Positions 18,300 through 29,769 of a stretch of DNA of 64,000 nucleotides are shown here, piece by piece. Each line of letters begins with the position of its first letter. The stretch's first letter is position 1. A program made the translations under genes and the position numbers. The stretch spans positions 19,019,717 to 19,083,716 of the forward strand of contig NC_088305.1 of NCBI RefSeq assembly GCF_032854445.1, read 5' to 3'. This stretch comes from Liolophura sinensis. Lineage: Eukaryota; Mollusca; Polyplacophora; Chitonida; Chitonidae. Under the pieces are notes generated by a model. The model was not told the origin of the DNA, did no database searches, and worked only from the letters and a program-made list of their open reading frames with translations.

Positions 18300-21200
18300 A
18301 CGATAGATAACATTTCAAGACATGCTTGGGTACACCGTTAAGTACACATTTTAAGTGTTAGAATCTGTAGCAGCGAGTGAGAAAATTGGCAACAGCCTGA
18401 AAAACTTTCTTGTGATTTCTCACCGGTTTTAAAACCTTGTATTCTGTCGGGTTCCTAACACCCACACGAGTTAATTCTGCGTAAAATACGCGCCGGGAGT
18501 CAATATGACGTCTACAACGAAAAAGAACATGCGCAACAGTATCTTCTACAAAACATTCCTCACTATGACCCGTGTCATGCAGATTGATTTTATGCAAATA
18601 GCTGTTTGTTTTAATGTGACCAGACAAGAGTCTAAATACGAGTATTTCGTCACAGCGACAGTTGAGAGAGAGATTGTAGCTCACAGAGATTTAAGGGTTG
18701 TGAGAGTAAAAGAATCTTCCTGTAACAGAGTTATCCCATTCATTTTGCCATACTGGTATAAATTTCGGTTTGCCATAACTAATAGCCTCTTGTACAGACA
18801 ACGGGATGGTGTGCGATATGTTGGGTAGATCAAGGGCCTTTTTGGCCAGTTTGTCGGCCAACTCATTTCCGTCAACACCAATGTGGGCCAGCACCCATTC
18901 AAACGCCACAGATACACCTTGATAGCCCAATATAGTACAGATATACAATATTTCATACACAAGCGCTGCCGACTTATTCCAAATAAAGTTGCCAAGTGCC
19001 TGTAAAGAACTCAAGGAGTCTGTGAAAATAACAGCCCTAATCGGTCTTAACTGGAGTAGATAGTTAAGAGCACTCAAGATTGCGGTAAGCTCTGCCGTGA
19101 ACACGGAAACATAACCTGACAAGCGGAAAGATTTTTCCTACCTCATTTCTGGAATACACACTGATGCGCCCACTTTGTTAGTGTCGGGGCATTTGGAAGC
19201 GTCGGTAAATACTTGTAAGTACTCGTTCCAGTTTGATTTAATATGGTCCTTGACACATAACAACGATACATTAATGTTATCCGTCTTTTTGACTTTAGAA
19301 TGTAGTTCCACAGAGACAAATGGGTTCGATATCTTCCAGGGAGGGAAGTGAGGAACACAACCAGGCTGAATAGATATATCCCTGGCTTGAAAGAAGTCAG
19401 AAATTTCGTTCGACCGTAAATTAAATGGCAAGGCTTTCTTACTGTCTTAATATGAGGGATTAAGTACAGACGTTGCCGAGTTATTAATGGCAGACTTTAG
19501 CCTGAAAGTAAACTTTAGGACACGCAACCGACGAGGTAAGTGTAACTGCCACTCATTACAGAAGACTTGCAATACGCTGAGAGGAGTGGAGCGTAAGCCT
19601 TCAGTACAAATACGTAGTGCGGCCCACTGGATAGAGTCAAGTTTAGCTTTGAGGCTGGCACACGTTGAATCATAGGCTTCGCAGCCGTAGTCAAGCCTAG
19701 ACCTAATTAAGGACCGGTAGAGTAGCAAACGGCATTGCCTGTCGGCTCCCCAGGTTCGCCCGGAAACACATCTCATCAGGTTAAGAACTTTCTTGCATCT
19801 ACTACATCTATCTATGTGATTTGGCGCCTATCAAATATCACGCCAAGATACGGGAAAGACGAGGATATTCTCACGGGAGAATTATTAAGAGAAACAGATG
19901 CCTGCTTGATAGCTTTTCGTGTAAAGATGACAGCCTCGGTTTTAACTGATGAAAACTTAAAGCCCCATGTTAAGCTCCATTTCATGATGTCATCCAAGCC
20001 CTGTTGAATGTACTTGGTGCAGAGTTTAAGACTCCTGGAACCATACCATACAGCTTTGTCGTTCGCAAGTAATGTGCATGTCAGTTTTGGTGACAATGCG
20101 TCCGGTAGGTCATTTATTGCAATATTAAAAAGAGTAGGAGATAAAACACTACCCCGGGGCACCCCATTCTCGACACGTACTGGTCGAGAGTAGTCTCGAC
20201 CGACTCTTACTTTAATAAAACGGCCCGAAAGGAAGTTTTTCACCCACCCCAGCATTTTTCCGCTAATTCCCATGCTTCTCATTTTCATAAGGACACCAGT
20301 TTGCCACACTTATTACACAGGGCGTTTGTAGAGCGTTTTGTTTCTAAAACCGCTTTGAACTGGACTGAAAATATTGTGTTTGTTTAAAAACCACACCAAA
20401 CGAGCATTAATCATCCTTTCCATGACTTTACACAAAGTGGCAGTAAGCGCGATGGGCCTGTACGATGAAGGGGCAGTTAGGTCCTTGCCGGGTTTAGGCA
20501 CCGGTATGACGATAGCACTTTTCCACTTAAAGGGGAGTTTCATTTGGGTCCATACCGTATTGTATAACATTAATAACACCGTAAGGCCCTGTTCAGGCAA
20601 GTTACACAACATAAAGTAAGTTACCAAATCCTCTCCAGGTGACGAGTCAGTGGATACTGAAAGAGCTTTCTTTTAACTCTTTTAAGGAAAAATCATCATT
20701 GATGGGCATTTCATCAAATGCAATATTTTCAAAAGAATGAGATTTCTCCATTTCTTCTTTATAAGAGATAAATTCAGGGCAATAATTCCTCCAGCTGGAG
20801 ACATAGGAAAAGGTGTCAGCTAAAATGTTACATTTGTCTGAATTGGTGACATATTCAGAATCGTTATGAACAATGGTGGGAATAGCTTTAGATTTCCCCT
20901 TGCCATTAATGGACTTAATCTGAGTCCAAACGTTTTTGATTGGTGTATTCTCGGATAAATTACTACAAAATTGCCGCCAGTGATCTTTCTGAGCTCGTTT
21001 GATTGTTCGTTGAGCTACAGCTTTCGCCCTCTTGTACAATATAATATCATCCTAATGTGGTGTACGACGTGCTCGATTCTTGAGACGTTTACGTTCCCTA
21101 ATGGCAGCGGAGCATTCGGTATTCCACCACGGAACTGGCATTTTATATTTCATATCACCAGAAGATTTAGGTATCGTATTGGTGGCGGCAGCGTTAATGG

Positions 21201-22073
21201 CGTCCACAATGTTGTCAGAAAATACATCCACATTCTCATCGAAAAATTCACAATTAAAGGATTTCCTACATTCCTTTTGGTAAAGTCCGAAGTTTGCTCT
21301 TTTAATGCTCCATCTGGGAGGGTGACCCACTGAGTTTACATAAGGATTGAAATCCCAGGATACATGGACGGGTAGGTGATCACTCCCACACGGTGAGATA
21401 TTATCCACGGACCAATCAAAAGACAGGCTTAGGTCAGGGGAACACAGAGTAAGATCAAGATGCGAGAAATTACCGGAGTGGGGATCACCTCGGGTGCCTG
21501 AACCGTCATAAAGAATACATACACCATATTGATCAATAAATTCTTCAAGTACCCGCCCATTTTGATTAACAGTTGCATTACCCCACAACGGACTGTACGC
21601 ATTAAAATCCCCGCATAAAATGTAGGAGTTATTCAGAGATGACATAAGGGAGTTAAAGTCGGAACGATCCAGACGGTTCGACGGGTTGTAAACGTTTACA
21701 ACACTAACGGATGGACCGTGAGTTCTAGCTATATTGAAACACTGGGCTTCTATGCTGGTAAACGAGGCAATCTAACCTCGGAAAAGGAAAGTCCATGCTT
21801 TAAGAACATAGCCAAGCCGCCGCCACCTCTCGTTTCCCTATCTAATCTGTTAATAAAATATCCAGGATATGTATAATCAAGATGCTGCTTTGAAAAGGTT
21901 TCTTGTAAGCAGACAACATGCGGTTCAGGATTTACATTAGAGAGATACATGTAGAACTTAAACTCCTGGCCGTGGGTACCGTTACCCCGAATATTCTGAT
22001 GAAGCAAATTAAACGCCATTATTGCCGAAAAAAGCGAAGCAGTGAAGCAATAAAGATTAGAATACATAAACAT
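18300..22073 (-). pseudogene. LINE ORF2 (endonuclease, RT, RNase H), copy 2, broken
   Basis: Domain order on the minus strand: APE endonuclease (22073-21330; HQNIRG, LQET, CGDFNAYSPLWG, GSDHLPVH), RT (about 20630-19740; KWKSAIVIPVPKPGK, SSYRPIALT, LFNIAINDL), RNase H (about 19250-18690; FTDAS, TAELTAIL, FTDSLSSLQ, GNELADKLAKKA) and a C-terminal zinc motif CFVEDTVAHVLFRC. At 20058-20069 the catalytic LADD box reads LAND, losing one metal-binding Asp. A TAG after RRTPH (near 21052) is shared with copy 3, and there are several further frameshifts plus a stop near 18358. Confidence 0.85.
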
Positions 22074-22201
22074 TACGAAACCTCAGCAGAAACCAGACTA
22101 GAGAGTACGGACTTGAGACGGGTAAAGTTGACATGTTCAGGCCCGAGCCGTGACTGGGCGATATGGAAGACTTCAGCTATAAACTGATCAGCCTCTCTAA
22201 G

Positions 22202-23347
22202 CTAAAAAGCTTTGAGCATTACTTCAGTGAACACGGCTATGATTTTAGTTGCCGTAGACAAAGACAAATCTTCGGTTTGATTACATGAATCCGACATGGT
22301 TTGGGTACATGCAGATTTCATTACGGGCTTAACTCGCTTAAATTGTGAGGTGGGTTTCACAGGATGAACGTCTGGTCGAGGTTGTGTACTGTTATACGTA
22401 GGTTGTGTACTGTTATCCTTAGGTGGTGTACAATTACACATAGATGGTGAATATTCAGAGCCTTCACGTAAAGCCCTCTCTGCAGGACTTTCAAGATAAG
22501 GTCGACTGTTCTCTTCACGAACATTCTTAAGAGCTTCGGCGAACGAAACTTTCTGCGTTACCTTAATATACTGGGCTTTACTAACCTGCTTGCGATATGG
22601 ACAGCCGACGGAGCCGCAGTTAATGCACTTAGGTCTATCCAGATTTCTACACTGCTCAAACTCATGTTCTCCTGCACAACGAGGACAACGCTGCTTTCCC
22701 CTGCATGAAGATGATATATGGCCGTAGCCCTGGCACTTGTAGCAGCGTAATACCGGAGGAACGTACGGTTTGACTTCAAACATTTCATAACCTAAACAAA
22801 TTTCAATAGGAATGTCCTCGAGATCGAAATGCAACAGCATGCATTTTGTTTTCATTTTCTCCCTCCCCTTATATAGCCTTTCCACTTTATAACATTTGTT
22901 TTTCTTCAAAGCAGCCAATACATCTTCTTCTTTAAGCTCATCTCCTACCCCATAAATAACACCCCGTGCTTGGTTAGCATATAACTGTTGTCTACATTGC
23001 ACATCACGTCCCATAATAGAGGTTAATGCCAAAGCCTTTTTAACTTGGGCTGGTTCCGTACATATAATTAATAGCTCTTTAGAACCCTGCCTTTTCACCT
23101 GTTTGATGTTACCCATAGCTTGCTGTATAGCTTGTCCAAATTTTATGTTGTTCCACGCTGTAATGGGCAGGCCACCCATAGAGCATATAACCACACTGTG
23201 ATTGCCTGAATTTGACCTGGTGTTTACTTGTCTAGGTTTCTTCCCCTCAGAGGACGCCCGATCCAAGGATAAATCGCGCACGCGTTTATTACTGGAACGG
23301 ACCTCTGAGAATTCCATGGAATCCTCACCCCCTTTGGTGGCGTCCAT
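22202..23347 (-). pseudogene. LINE ORF1, copy 2 (amber-shortened)
   Basis: 381 residues before a GAG to TAG change that removes the last 50 residues found in copy 1. The first knuckle is intact (CYKCQGYGHISSSC). A 21-bp in-frame deletion removes HSSTYLG from the third knuckle, leaving CINCGSVGCPYR, so that zinc site is lost. The TAATG junction with ORF2 is still present but lies behind the new stop. Confidence 0.8.
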
Positions 23348-23940
23348 GGTCAGTTATTCTAAATATAATATCTAAGGTGTATAGGACAGGTGTGTTATTA
23401 CGCAAGACTGTTAAAGCACCAGTGGGTGTTGCCTGCGAGCCGCTCCGGGCCGGGACAAGGCAAAAGGCGCTCGGGTTAGTAATGCAGAGTAGACAGTGCA
23501 CGTACAGGATTTGTACTGCATACAATCCTACCCCTATACCAAAGGTATAGGAACTATAACCCTACACTAAGCAATATCTACCACTATTTAAATCACAGCA
23601 AAATTTACAACGGCGGAATATTCTCCACACTACACTATATTTACAACTTAGTCACCAACAGTGTCCATACATGGCAAGTATATACAAAATAAATAAATAA
23701 AAAAAATTTGGGCGTGCGCAAATGTACAAATATATATTACAGTCATAGAGGTATACACAAACAGTATATTATATACACTTATATATGAAGCAATCTCAGT
23801 GGCAGAGTAAAACAAGTGGGTATAGCTACCAAACAACACAGAGGGTGTAGGCCGATGCTATCCCAGAGTTTTCTTCTCAGCTCCACATGTACGTCCGCCG
23901 ACCTGTTCAGTTCTCGCCTGAGAGCCACCCAACCGTCTCA

Positions 23941-23952
23941 TTTCCACTCCTC
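23941..23952. repeat. Right target-site duplication of LINE copy 2
   Basis: tttccactcctc; partner of 18037-18048. Continues into ctattcgggggcaaatttt, which matches LINE-free introns. Confidence 0.6.
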
Positions 23953-24917
23953 TATTCGGGGGCAAATTTTACTCCCAAGTGCGCACGTGTGATCAAAGGA
24001 GATATGGAAGAAAATTTTAGGTGAAATTTTATTGCATGTTGGCTGGAAAACACTTATGATTCACTAATATGGTGGGGTAAAGCTCACATTAAACCTACCA
24101 ATGTGACACAAACACTGAGTTCGCTGTGCCAGTGAATATCGTAAGCTCAACAGTTACATGCCAGCTATACTAGAAGTTTTCCCCATTTGGGAATCTCCCC
24201 GCCATTTTGCCAAAATCCAAATGCGAAACCACAATGCAGTGCGTGCAACGGCTTTGTCCACAAGTGTCAATAATAATTGCATTTTGTATTCGAGTAATTA
24301 CAGTGAAGAACATCCCACCGACAGTCTCGCGTGTTAGACTTATCTATTTACACTGGCCTTTGTATTCGAGTTATCACCGCCAAGAAATAACCGACAATCT
24401 CGTATTGTTGCCTGATCTGTACTGGCCATCAGTTGTGATTTACATAAATCAAAGAACTGATCCTCCATCGGAAAAAAAATTTTCGACGCCTAAATTTTTA
24501 ATACCCTGCCTCTCCACAGCTGCACTATAATACGCATGGAAGGCAAGATACCCCGCTACTCTAAACAACAGTTCTGCGATCTCCTGCCATTGGAAGAAAA
24601 GCTAGGGAACGCCAAAATGCGAGCTTGTCCGAGTGAGCTCGGAAGGAATGTACAACTATAACTGGCAGCCTTGAAGAAATATCCTTCTTCGGGATTACCA
24701 TATGTTGCATCTCGATTCTCATTGCAACTCGTGCCTTTTGCACTCAAATTAGTGCTACCACTAGCCTAGCAAGTGAAATATTCCTAAGCACGGCGTTCAC
24801 CAACCAAACCAATTCAAATCCAAGACACAGTCTAAGACTATTGATGCATCTAAATGCAAAACTGTTCAGTTGTAAATTTGCATATACACATTTGAAGCAG
24901 ACATTTTTGCTTTTCAG
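23953..24917 (+). other. Intron 3' part upstream of exon 2, unit 2
   Basis: Homologous to 3126-4089. It contains the SINE tail remnant (about 24773-24830) and ends with ttttgcttttcag before exon 2. No gene. Confidence 0.6.
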
Positions 24918-25098
24918 GCGATGTGTCCGAAAAGAGAACGGTGGAGGAGACTTTCAAGGTCGTCGACGAGGACTTCGGTGGCTGCTTATACGCTATTCTC
25001 CACACAGCCGGGGGTATGCTACCCATAAATGCTGAAGACCCAGAGAAAACTTTTGACGCCTACACAGAACTGTACCCGAAGGCCTTTTGGCGGCTGGT
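24918..25098 (+). pseudogene. SDR exon 2, unit 2, 5' part (split by LINE)
   Basis: First 181 bp of exon 2, coding GDVSEKR to FWRLV (residues 77-137). Four replacements relative to the intact copies are seen: Ile88 to Thr, Ser99 to Cys, Pro111 to Leu and Asp115 to Ala. The LINE begins right after the 14-bp target site 25085-25098. The two exon parts add up to exactly 569 bp (181 plus 388) when one target copy is discounted. Confidence 0.88.
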
Positions 25099-25777
25099 TT
25101 TTTTTTTGTTTATTTACTGGTTTTAGGGCCACTTTCCTGGCGGATATCGTGGCCCATCAAATCAGTGTTTTATTTATTTTTTTTTTTAACACATGAATAT
25201 TTTGGTTACATAACAGCAGTGCGTTGGTATACTATTTACATATGTACATGAGTCAATTAGTGGGATTAACCTCTTTGTGGTAGCATATTACAGCTTATTC
25301 TATAGGTTCAAATGCTGCCATGGTCATTTAACAGAAAGGGGATAAATAGTAAGCTATTTACAGGGATTAACGTTATCTTTACATTAGAAATACATAGATC
25401 TGCATTAAAAAATTACAATGAGTTGCCTATACAGAAATTTACACAGAGAGAAAACAACAGTAGTGCCTTTATTTATTGGTTAACAGTTTTGTTCTCTTGC
25501 TTCCTCCTCTGTGGCGTGGAGTTAAGGAGCTCCCGCCACTTATACCGGACGCCGTCCAGGAAAAACCAGCGTACTGGAAACCTGTGCCTGTAACAGGTGC
25601 GACAAGTATAAATGAGGAGCAAGGATGTCAGGCCTCATCCACTTAGTTGAAGCAAGAGATAGTCCTATTGTCATGATGTCTTTCATGTTTCTGGTCTTCG
25701 TTTCCTGGTTAAGTTTCTTTGGTCCCATGGGTCTTCTTATTGTTTTCCCTGTCTTCTTCTTTAATTGATTTCCTTCT
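25099..25777 (-). other. LINE 3' untranslated end
   Basis: 680 bp downstream of the SGNH frame. It ends ccagtaaataaac followed by an A-tract (T-tract on the + strand at 25098-25107), so a canonical AATAAA signal sits at the very end. No further ORF that I can support. Confidence 0.6.
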
Positions 25778-26356
25778 CTATTTCCAATTTTTATTTTGGC
25801 CTCCCATGGCGGCACAGACAGCACGTTTCATAGACCGGTAGAACAGTTCCTGGCCTAGAGTGTTTAGGTGCACTCCGTCGTTGGTTAGAATTTGTTTTTG
25901 TGGTCGGATCAGTCCCCGGTGTCTCCAGAAGGTGGCCAATTGGTTGTTTGTCAGCTTCTTGTTAATTTCATGGATTTTTGTATTATAAATGTGGACCGAA
26001 ATTCGCCGAGTTACCTGACGGTAAAGAAGCTGGCTGATGTAGATCCTTGGAATTTGGAATTTCGTTTTAAGTGCACCAACATAGTCTAAAATATCAGCGC
26101 AAATTGCTGCTGCTGATTTGTGAGAGTCCGCATCGTTTCCCCCAATGTGAAGGATAACTAGGTCAGGTTTTGTCTCCTGAAGGAGACTTTCCAATCTTCC
26201 AGAGCATCTAAGTGTCCCAACTCTAGCTCCCCCAATGCCAAAAAACCGAATGTCCTGGCCTGTTCCAAAGTCGATTCTAGAGTTTGGGATCGAATTTCGA
26301 AGGATACTATTCTCCAGTCTATGAACGTAACTGCTGCCGATAATAAAGATTTTCAT
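25778..26356 (-). CDS. SGNH/GDSL-type hydrolase ORF inside LINE
   Basis: Open frame of 192 residues from ATG at 26356, two bases after an A-tract; the upstream poly-Lys reading is an artefact of that tract. SGNH blocks are all present: GSS at 7-9 (nucleophile Ser9), GIGGARVG at 40-47, HIGGND at 70-75 (Gly72 or 73, Asn74) and the DGVH dyad (Asp160, His163). The fold suggests an esterase or acyl-hydrolase. CR1-type LINEs are known to encode an esterase in ORF1; here it lies downstream of the RNase H, which is unusual. It might be a third ORF of the element or a captured 3' flank. It has no stop or frameshift. Confidence 0.75.
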   Translation of the reverse strand: MKIFIIGSSYVHRLENSILRNSIPNSRIDFGTGQDIRFFGIGGARVGTLRCSGRLESLLQETKPDLVILHIGGNDADSHKSAAAICADILDYVGALKTKFQIPRIYISQLLYRQVTRRISVHIYNTKIHEINKKLTNNQLATFWRHRGLIRPQKQILTNDGVHLNTLGQELFYRSMKRAVCAAMGGQNKNWK

Positions 26357-26748
26357 CCTTTTTTTTTTTTTTTTTTTTTTTTGTCCCTGTGAAAACAAAT
26401 AGAGAAAACAAATATACAAGATAGTTGTATTTTTGATTTGCGAAGGGGTTTTGTTTATGAGATAATGTATATCTTAAGCAAGAAGATATTTGATAAAACA
26501 GATATTTAGGAGCAAATTGGTGGTATACCTACCAATCAGAAATTGATAGAGGGTCTGCCCTCGTATGATATATACACATTTGTAAATAAATAGAAAATAA
26601 ATATCAACTAATAAGAATAGATAAATAACAACAAATAAGAGGGCAGATTAGTTAATGGAGAAATATTATTAATTACTACAGTTATCAACTTTTGTGGTTA
26701 CATTGTTTTCGTGTGCTATGTTTTTGCAGATTGGTTTCATGGACGTTT

Positions 26749-26780
26749 TATCGGCCCTCAAGATCAAGGTATCGCCGATA
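26749..26780 (-). repeat. Hairpin repeat 1 in LINE 3' region
   Basis: tatcggc ... gccgata can pair as a 7-bp stem around a loop containing ccctcaagatcaaggtat. It is one of three spaced copies; its stem differs from the other two by paired changes. Confidence 0.7.
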
Positions 26781-26826
26781 TAGTTGGGGATAAAGTTGTA
26801 GGGAGGAATTATGTATCTGTGGAATA

Positions 26827-26856
26827 AACGGCCCTCAAAATCAAGGTATCGCCGTT
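26827..26856 (-). repeat. Hairpin repeat 2 in LINE 3' region
   Basis: aacggc ... gccgtt stem around the same loop (ccctcaaaatcaaggtat). Lies 78 bp from copy 1. Confidence 0.7.
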
Positions 26857-26935
26857 GTTAGTATATGTGTTTGGTAATTACGGAGAGTGCACCGTTTTTA
26901 ATCAGAGAAGGTGACGTATTGTTGACTAGAGCAGA

Positions 26936-26965
26936 AACGGCCCTCAGAATCAAGGTATCGCCGTT
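26936..26965 (-). repeat. Hairpin repeat 3 in LINE 3' region
   Basis: aacggc ... gccgtt stem around ccctcagaatcaaggtat. Lies 109 bp from copy 2, so spacing is not periodic. Confidence 0.7.
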
Positions 26966-27131
26966 GTTGGTCAATTGTGTTTTATCAGATTCGACTTTCG
27001 TAACCCGTCGATTTGATGTATTCTTTTAGTAAGGAGAATATTTGTGCTCTCAGGTGTGGTTTGGGGTTAAGGATAGTCTGAAGGTCAAGTTCACATTTGT
27101 AGATTTGCAGGCATTCTGCCAATCGTCTTCG

Positions 27132-27631
27132 TTATTTACTGTGTTTAATACATTGTAGCAAATAGTGCTCTATGGTTTCATCATGCTCTTGACAGGCTGG
27201 GCAAGTTGGTGAAGAATTTTGGATTATAGTTGCTAGGTGTGCTTTGAACCCTGTTTTCCCTAGTCTCAGGCGTGATATGTTTTTGTCATCTTGGTTATTC
27301 AATAATTGAAACGAATTTAATTTTGTAATCGTTCCGTTTAATATTTTATAGTGCCACCGTCCGCGGGATTCTTTATCCCATTCCTCTTTCCACTGATTGT
27401 TAATTTGGGTATTGATCAATGTATATATTTCATTTTGGCTCAGGGGGACGTCTATATCTTGTTCATATTTTCGTAGGCTCGATTTTGCTGCCTGATCTGC
27501 AATTTCATTTCCTCGAATATTAACATGCGCTGGAACCCATGCTAGAGTCAGGTCGGTTTTTTGTTTCTGTATTTTGTCAGTTAGCGAGATTATTTCTTGT
27601 AGGAGGTCTGGTCTACTCTCAGATTTGGAGT
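27132..27631 (-). pseudogene. LINE RNase H and C-terminus, 5'-truncated
   Basis: Open from the insertion border to the stop at 27132. It carries the last part of an RNase H domain (TLAWVPAHVNIRGNEIADQA, with the His and Asp of the H-x-x-x-x-G-N-E-x-A-D motif) and a CPACQEHDETIEHYLLQC zinc motif typical of I-group LINE ends. Sequence differs clearly from the RNase H of the three large LINE copies. The frame continues by chance into the exon on the right. Confidence 0.85.
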
Positions 27632-27645
27632 TTTTGGCGGCTGGT
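27632..27645. repeat. Right 14-bp target-site duplication of the second LINE
   Basis: ttttggcggctggt, identical to 25085-25098 and to the single copy in intact exon 2 (for example 59166-59179). Confidence 0.9.
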
Positions 27646-28033
27646 GGAGCGAGGAGTGCCTTATATGGAGAAGTCACCACATGGGGGTCGGATCGTAGTA
27701 CTTTCCAACCCTGGGGTTAACCTAATGTCCTCACCTAGACCATTCTACCTAATGCCTGGCTGCGGAAAGGCGGCTCTTGAGTACGTGACCCGGCACAACG
27801 CACTCGTATTGGCCCCCAAACGTATCACGTGCAATGTGGTGATCCCGGGTATTACAAAGACTAAGGAGTGGAAGGAAATAGACCCCACGGAACTAGCCGA
27901 AAGACGGTGTCCCATGAAGGAAGTCATCCAACCGGAGGATGTCGGGGCAGCACTGGCATTTCTCGTCTCCCCAAAAGCGCGTTTTATCACCGGTGCGTTT
28001 CTACCAGTCGATGGGGGACTTATGTTTGTGTGA
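27646..28033 (+). pseudogene. SDR exon 2, unit 2, 3' part
   Basis: Remaining 388 bp of exon 2, coding ERGVPYMEKSPHGG to VDGGLMFV. The frame is open. Asn158, Tyr171 and Lys178 are present, with Pro at 174 (MPGCGK) as in unit 0 and Asn for Tyr188 (RHNALVLA). Cut off from the 5' part by 2.5 kb of LINE with stops, so the gene is not expected to make a normal protein. Confidence 0.88.
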
Positions 28034-28082
28034 CTCAGTGTGAAGAATATGCATATGCGACATTTGTAGGGACGAAAAAGCC

Positions 28083-28162
28083 TCTACGGAACTGACCGAA
28101 TGGCGGTGTCCCATGATGGAGGTCATCCAACCGGCGGCAGTCAGGGCAACATATGCATCAAA
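28083..28162 (+). repeat. Diverged copy of the SDR coding segment, unit 2
   Basis: Type I version of the 3' secondary copy, same sequence as 4708-4786. Confidence 0.75.
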
Positions 28163-28430
28163 TGATACACCAATCAAATCAATAAATAAATTAGTTAAAC
28201 ACCCAGACTAAGAACATACTGTTATACCCCTCTCGGGCAACATTCTCACATTGTGGGAAATTTCTGACAGCAGAAATGTCAAACCCGTCAATCAATGCAT
28301 CAAATAATACACCAATCAAATAAATTAATTAACCCCCCAGACTAAGAACATATTGTTATATCCCTCTCGGGCAACATTCCTGTGTGGAATTTCTTGACAG
28401 CAGAAATGTAAGACCAATCAGATATGGTTT
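28154..28430 (+). repeat. Two tandem copies of the 142-bp repeat, unit 2
   Basis: Copy starts near 28156 and 28299. Unit 0 has an extra middle copy. Confidence 0.8.
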
Positions 28431-28567
28431 ATTATTGGTGCCAACTACTTGTCAGTTCACTGATATAAACTTCGATATTTTCACACAGGTATATAATGCT
28501 TACAGGGATACACAATCGACGCTTACTGGCTGACAGTTGAGATAGGGTTTCGTGGGTTAATTCTTGC

Positions 28568-29446
28568 AGCCTTGGTCACTAGTGGCGGAGTGGGGTAACT
28601 ATTATCAAGCAACGCAGTGGCGAGAGTTACGGAGAGAAACAGCCCCAAGCGTGTCGTAATGACGGTGGAGAGTCAGTGGGGTTTAAGGTCAGACTTAACA
28701 ATTTTTCAGTCAAACAAAGAAATCCTTAAATTGCATCTACTGTGCCTTCGCACATTACGCACATTAAATACATTTCCATCGCTCTTTTATGTAGTGTTGC
28801 TCAACGAGACGCCTTACCGAAGGCAAATAAGCAGCCCCATCCGAACCATTATGCTGATACGGATCAACCAGTCATTGCACCATGCCCTTCATGCTGAACG
28901 CCAAGCGAAGAAGTTACAACTTTCTCTTTTAAGGTCTTAAGTGTCACTCGACTTAGAATTGGCCCTGGATTTACCGCCTCTCGAAGCGAACGTTCGCACG
29001 CACACTGACTCTTCCCTATAGGCTAAATCGATGTCATCCGCATGTTCCTACTACTTAACTAACCTGTTCTTAGGTTGGCCTAACCAAAAATAGTCTGACA
29101 ATGACACAAACTGACAAAAAGGACATTTTTGAGGGTCTGTAGTTCTACGGACATCATATCGATAATTCACTAAATGCTATGGTATAGGCTCGGAAAATGC
29201 GATTCGTTTTCACCAGCAGACATGCTTGAATACCATGAACCCTTTTGGTTTGACCATTCTTACAGCAGGTTAGAAACACAGAGACCACACGGTTGAGGTT
29301 GATTTATGCTAGGGAAGATTTGCTGTACGTGTGAACAGCGGTTAATGTTCGTGGCCATCATCATTTGGGGCTGTTCTCTCCACAACTCTCACAACAGTGT
29401 TGCTCCATAAGAGTTACCGCACTCCGCAACTACTTTGGTCACGCTT
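28568..29446. repeat. Imperfect inverted repeat, unit 2
   Basis: Arms 28568-28665 and 29352-29446 pair well: ttggtcactagtggcggag and gtggggtaact against reverse complements of ttaccgcactccgcaact and tttggtcacgc. The spacer is about 690 bp. The pairing runs over about 85-95 bp by eye. Confidence 0.7.
28775..28936 (+). repeat. ~160-bp direct repeat, left copy, unit 2
   Basis: tccatcgctcttttatg to acaactttctcttttaag. Pairs with 29914-30076. No LTR hallmarks and no coding sequence between, so treated as a plain direct repeat. Confidence 0.7.
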
Positions 29447-29769
29447 AAATAAATGTTACATACCTGTACCTCGGCTTAGGCAAGGCATATCCTGGACATT
29501 TGGTCGATATGATAGACGGATATGGTCGATTACAAATTTGCGGGTATCTGACGCCTAAATGGAGACATTTAAAACAATCTTTAACTGATGAAGCCTATAC
29601 TTGTTGTAAGATTATCTTTTTGTCTTGCTGAAGTACACAGAGGACAACAGTAAGCAGAGTAAAATCAGAGCTGCATCGGAGACAATGTGATAGTTGACAA
29701 ATGGTCACTCAGTGCATGACATATGGCCATGAGAAGTAAATTACAAATAGATGGCCATTTAAACATTTC

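Larger units (their letters stand above)
18049..23940 (-). mobile_element. I-group LINE, copy 2 (near full length, dead)
   Basis: About 5.9 kb on the minus strand: leader (23348-23940), ORF1 (23347-22202), ORF2 (22073 to about 18300) and a short 3' end with a G/C homopolymer (18049-18061 on the + strand) in place of a poly(A) tail. Flanks and truncation-free 5' end equal those of copies 1 and 3. It shares two nonsense mutations with copy 3, one in each ORF, that copy 1 lacks. Confidence 0.88.
25099..27631 (-). mobile_element. 5'-truncated second LINE with SGNH ORF, inserted in SDR exon 2
   Basis: 2,533 bp on the minus strand between identical 14-mers ttttggcggctggt (25085-25098 and 27632-27645). 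The 5' end (27631) starts inside an RNase H domain, so most of the element is missing by 5' truncation. Order: RNase H end with zinc motif, a 3' stretch with three hairpin repeats, an A-tract (26359-26382), an SGNH-hydrolase ORF, and a final A-tract directly after an AATAAA signal (about 25099-25116). The exact target duplication suggests a younger insertion than the I-group copies. Not the same family as those. Confidence 0.9.

Noticed and set aside
25312-25593. Plus-strand frames within the second LINE
   Set aside because: They lie opposite the element's own strand and show no motif.
26749-26965. CRISPR-like spaced repeats
   Set aside because: Only three copies at unequal spacing, inside a eukaryotic LINE, with diverged stems; explained better as RNA hairpins.
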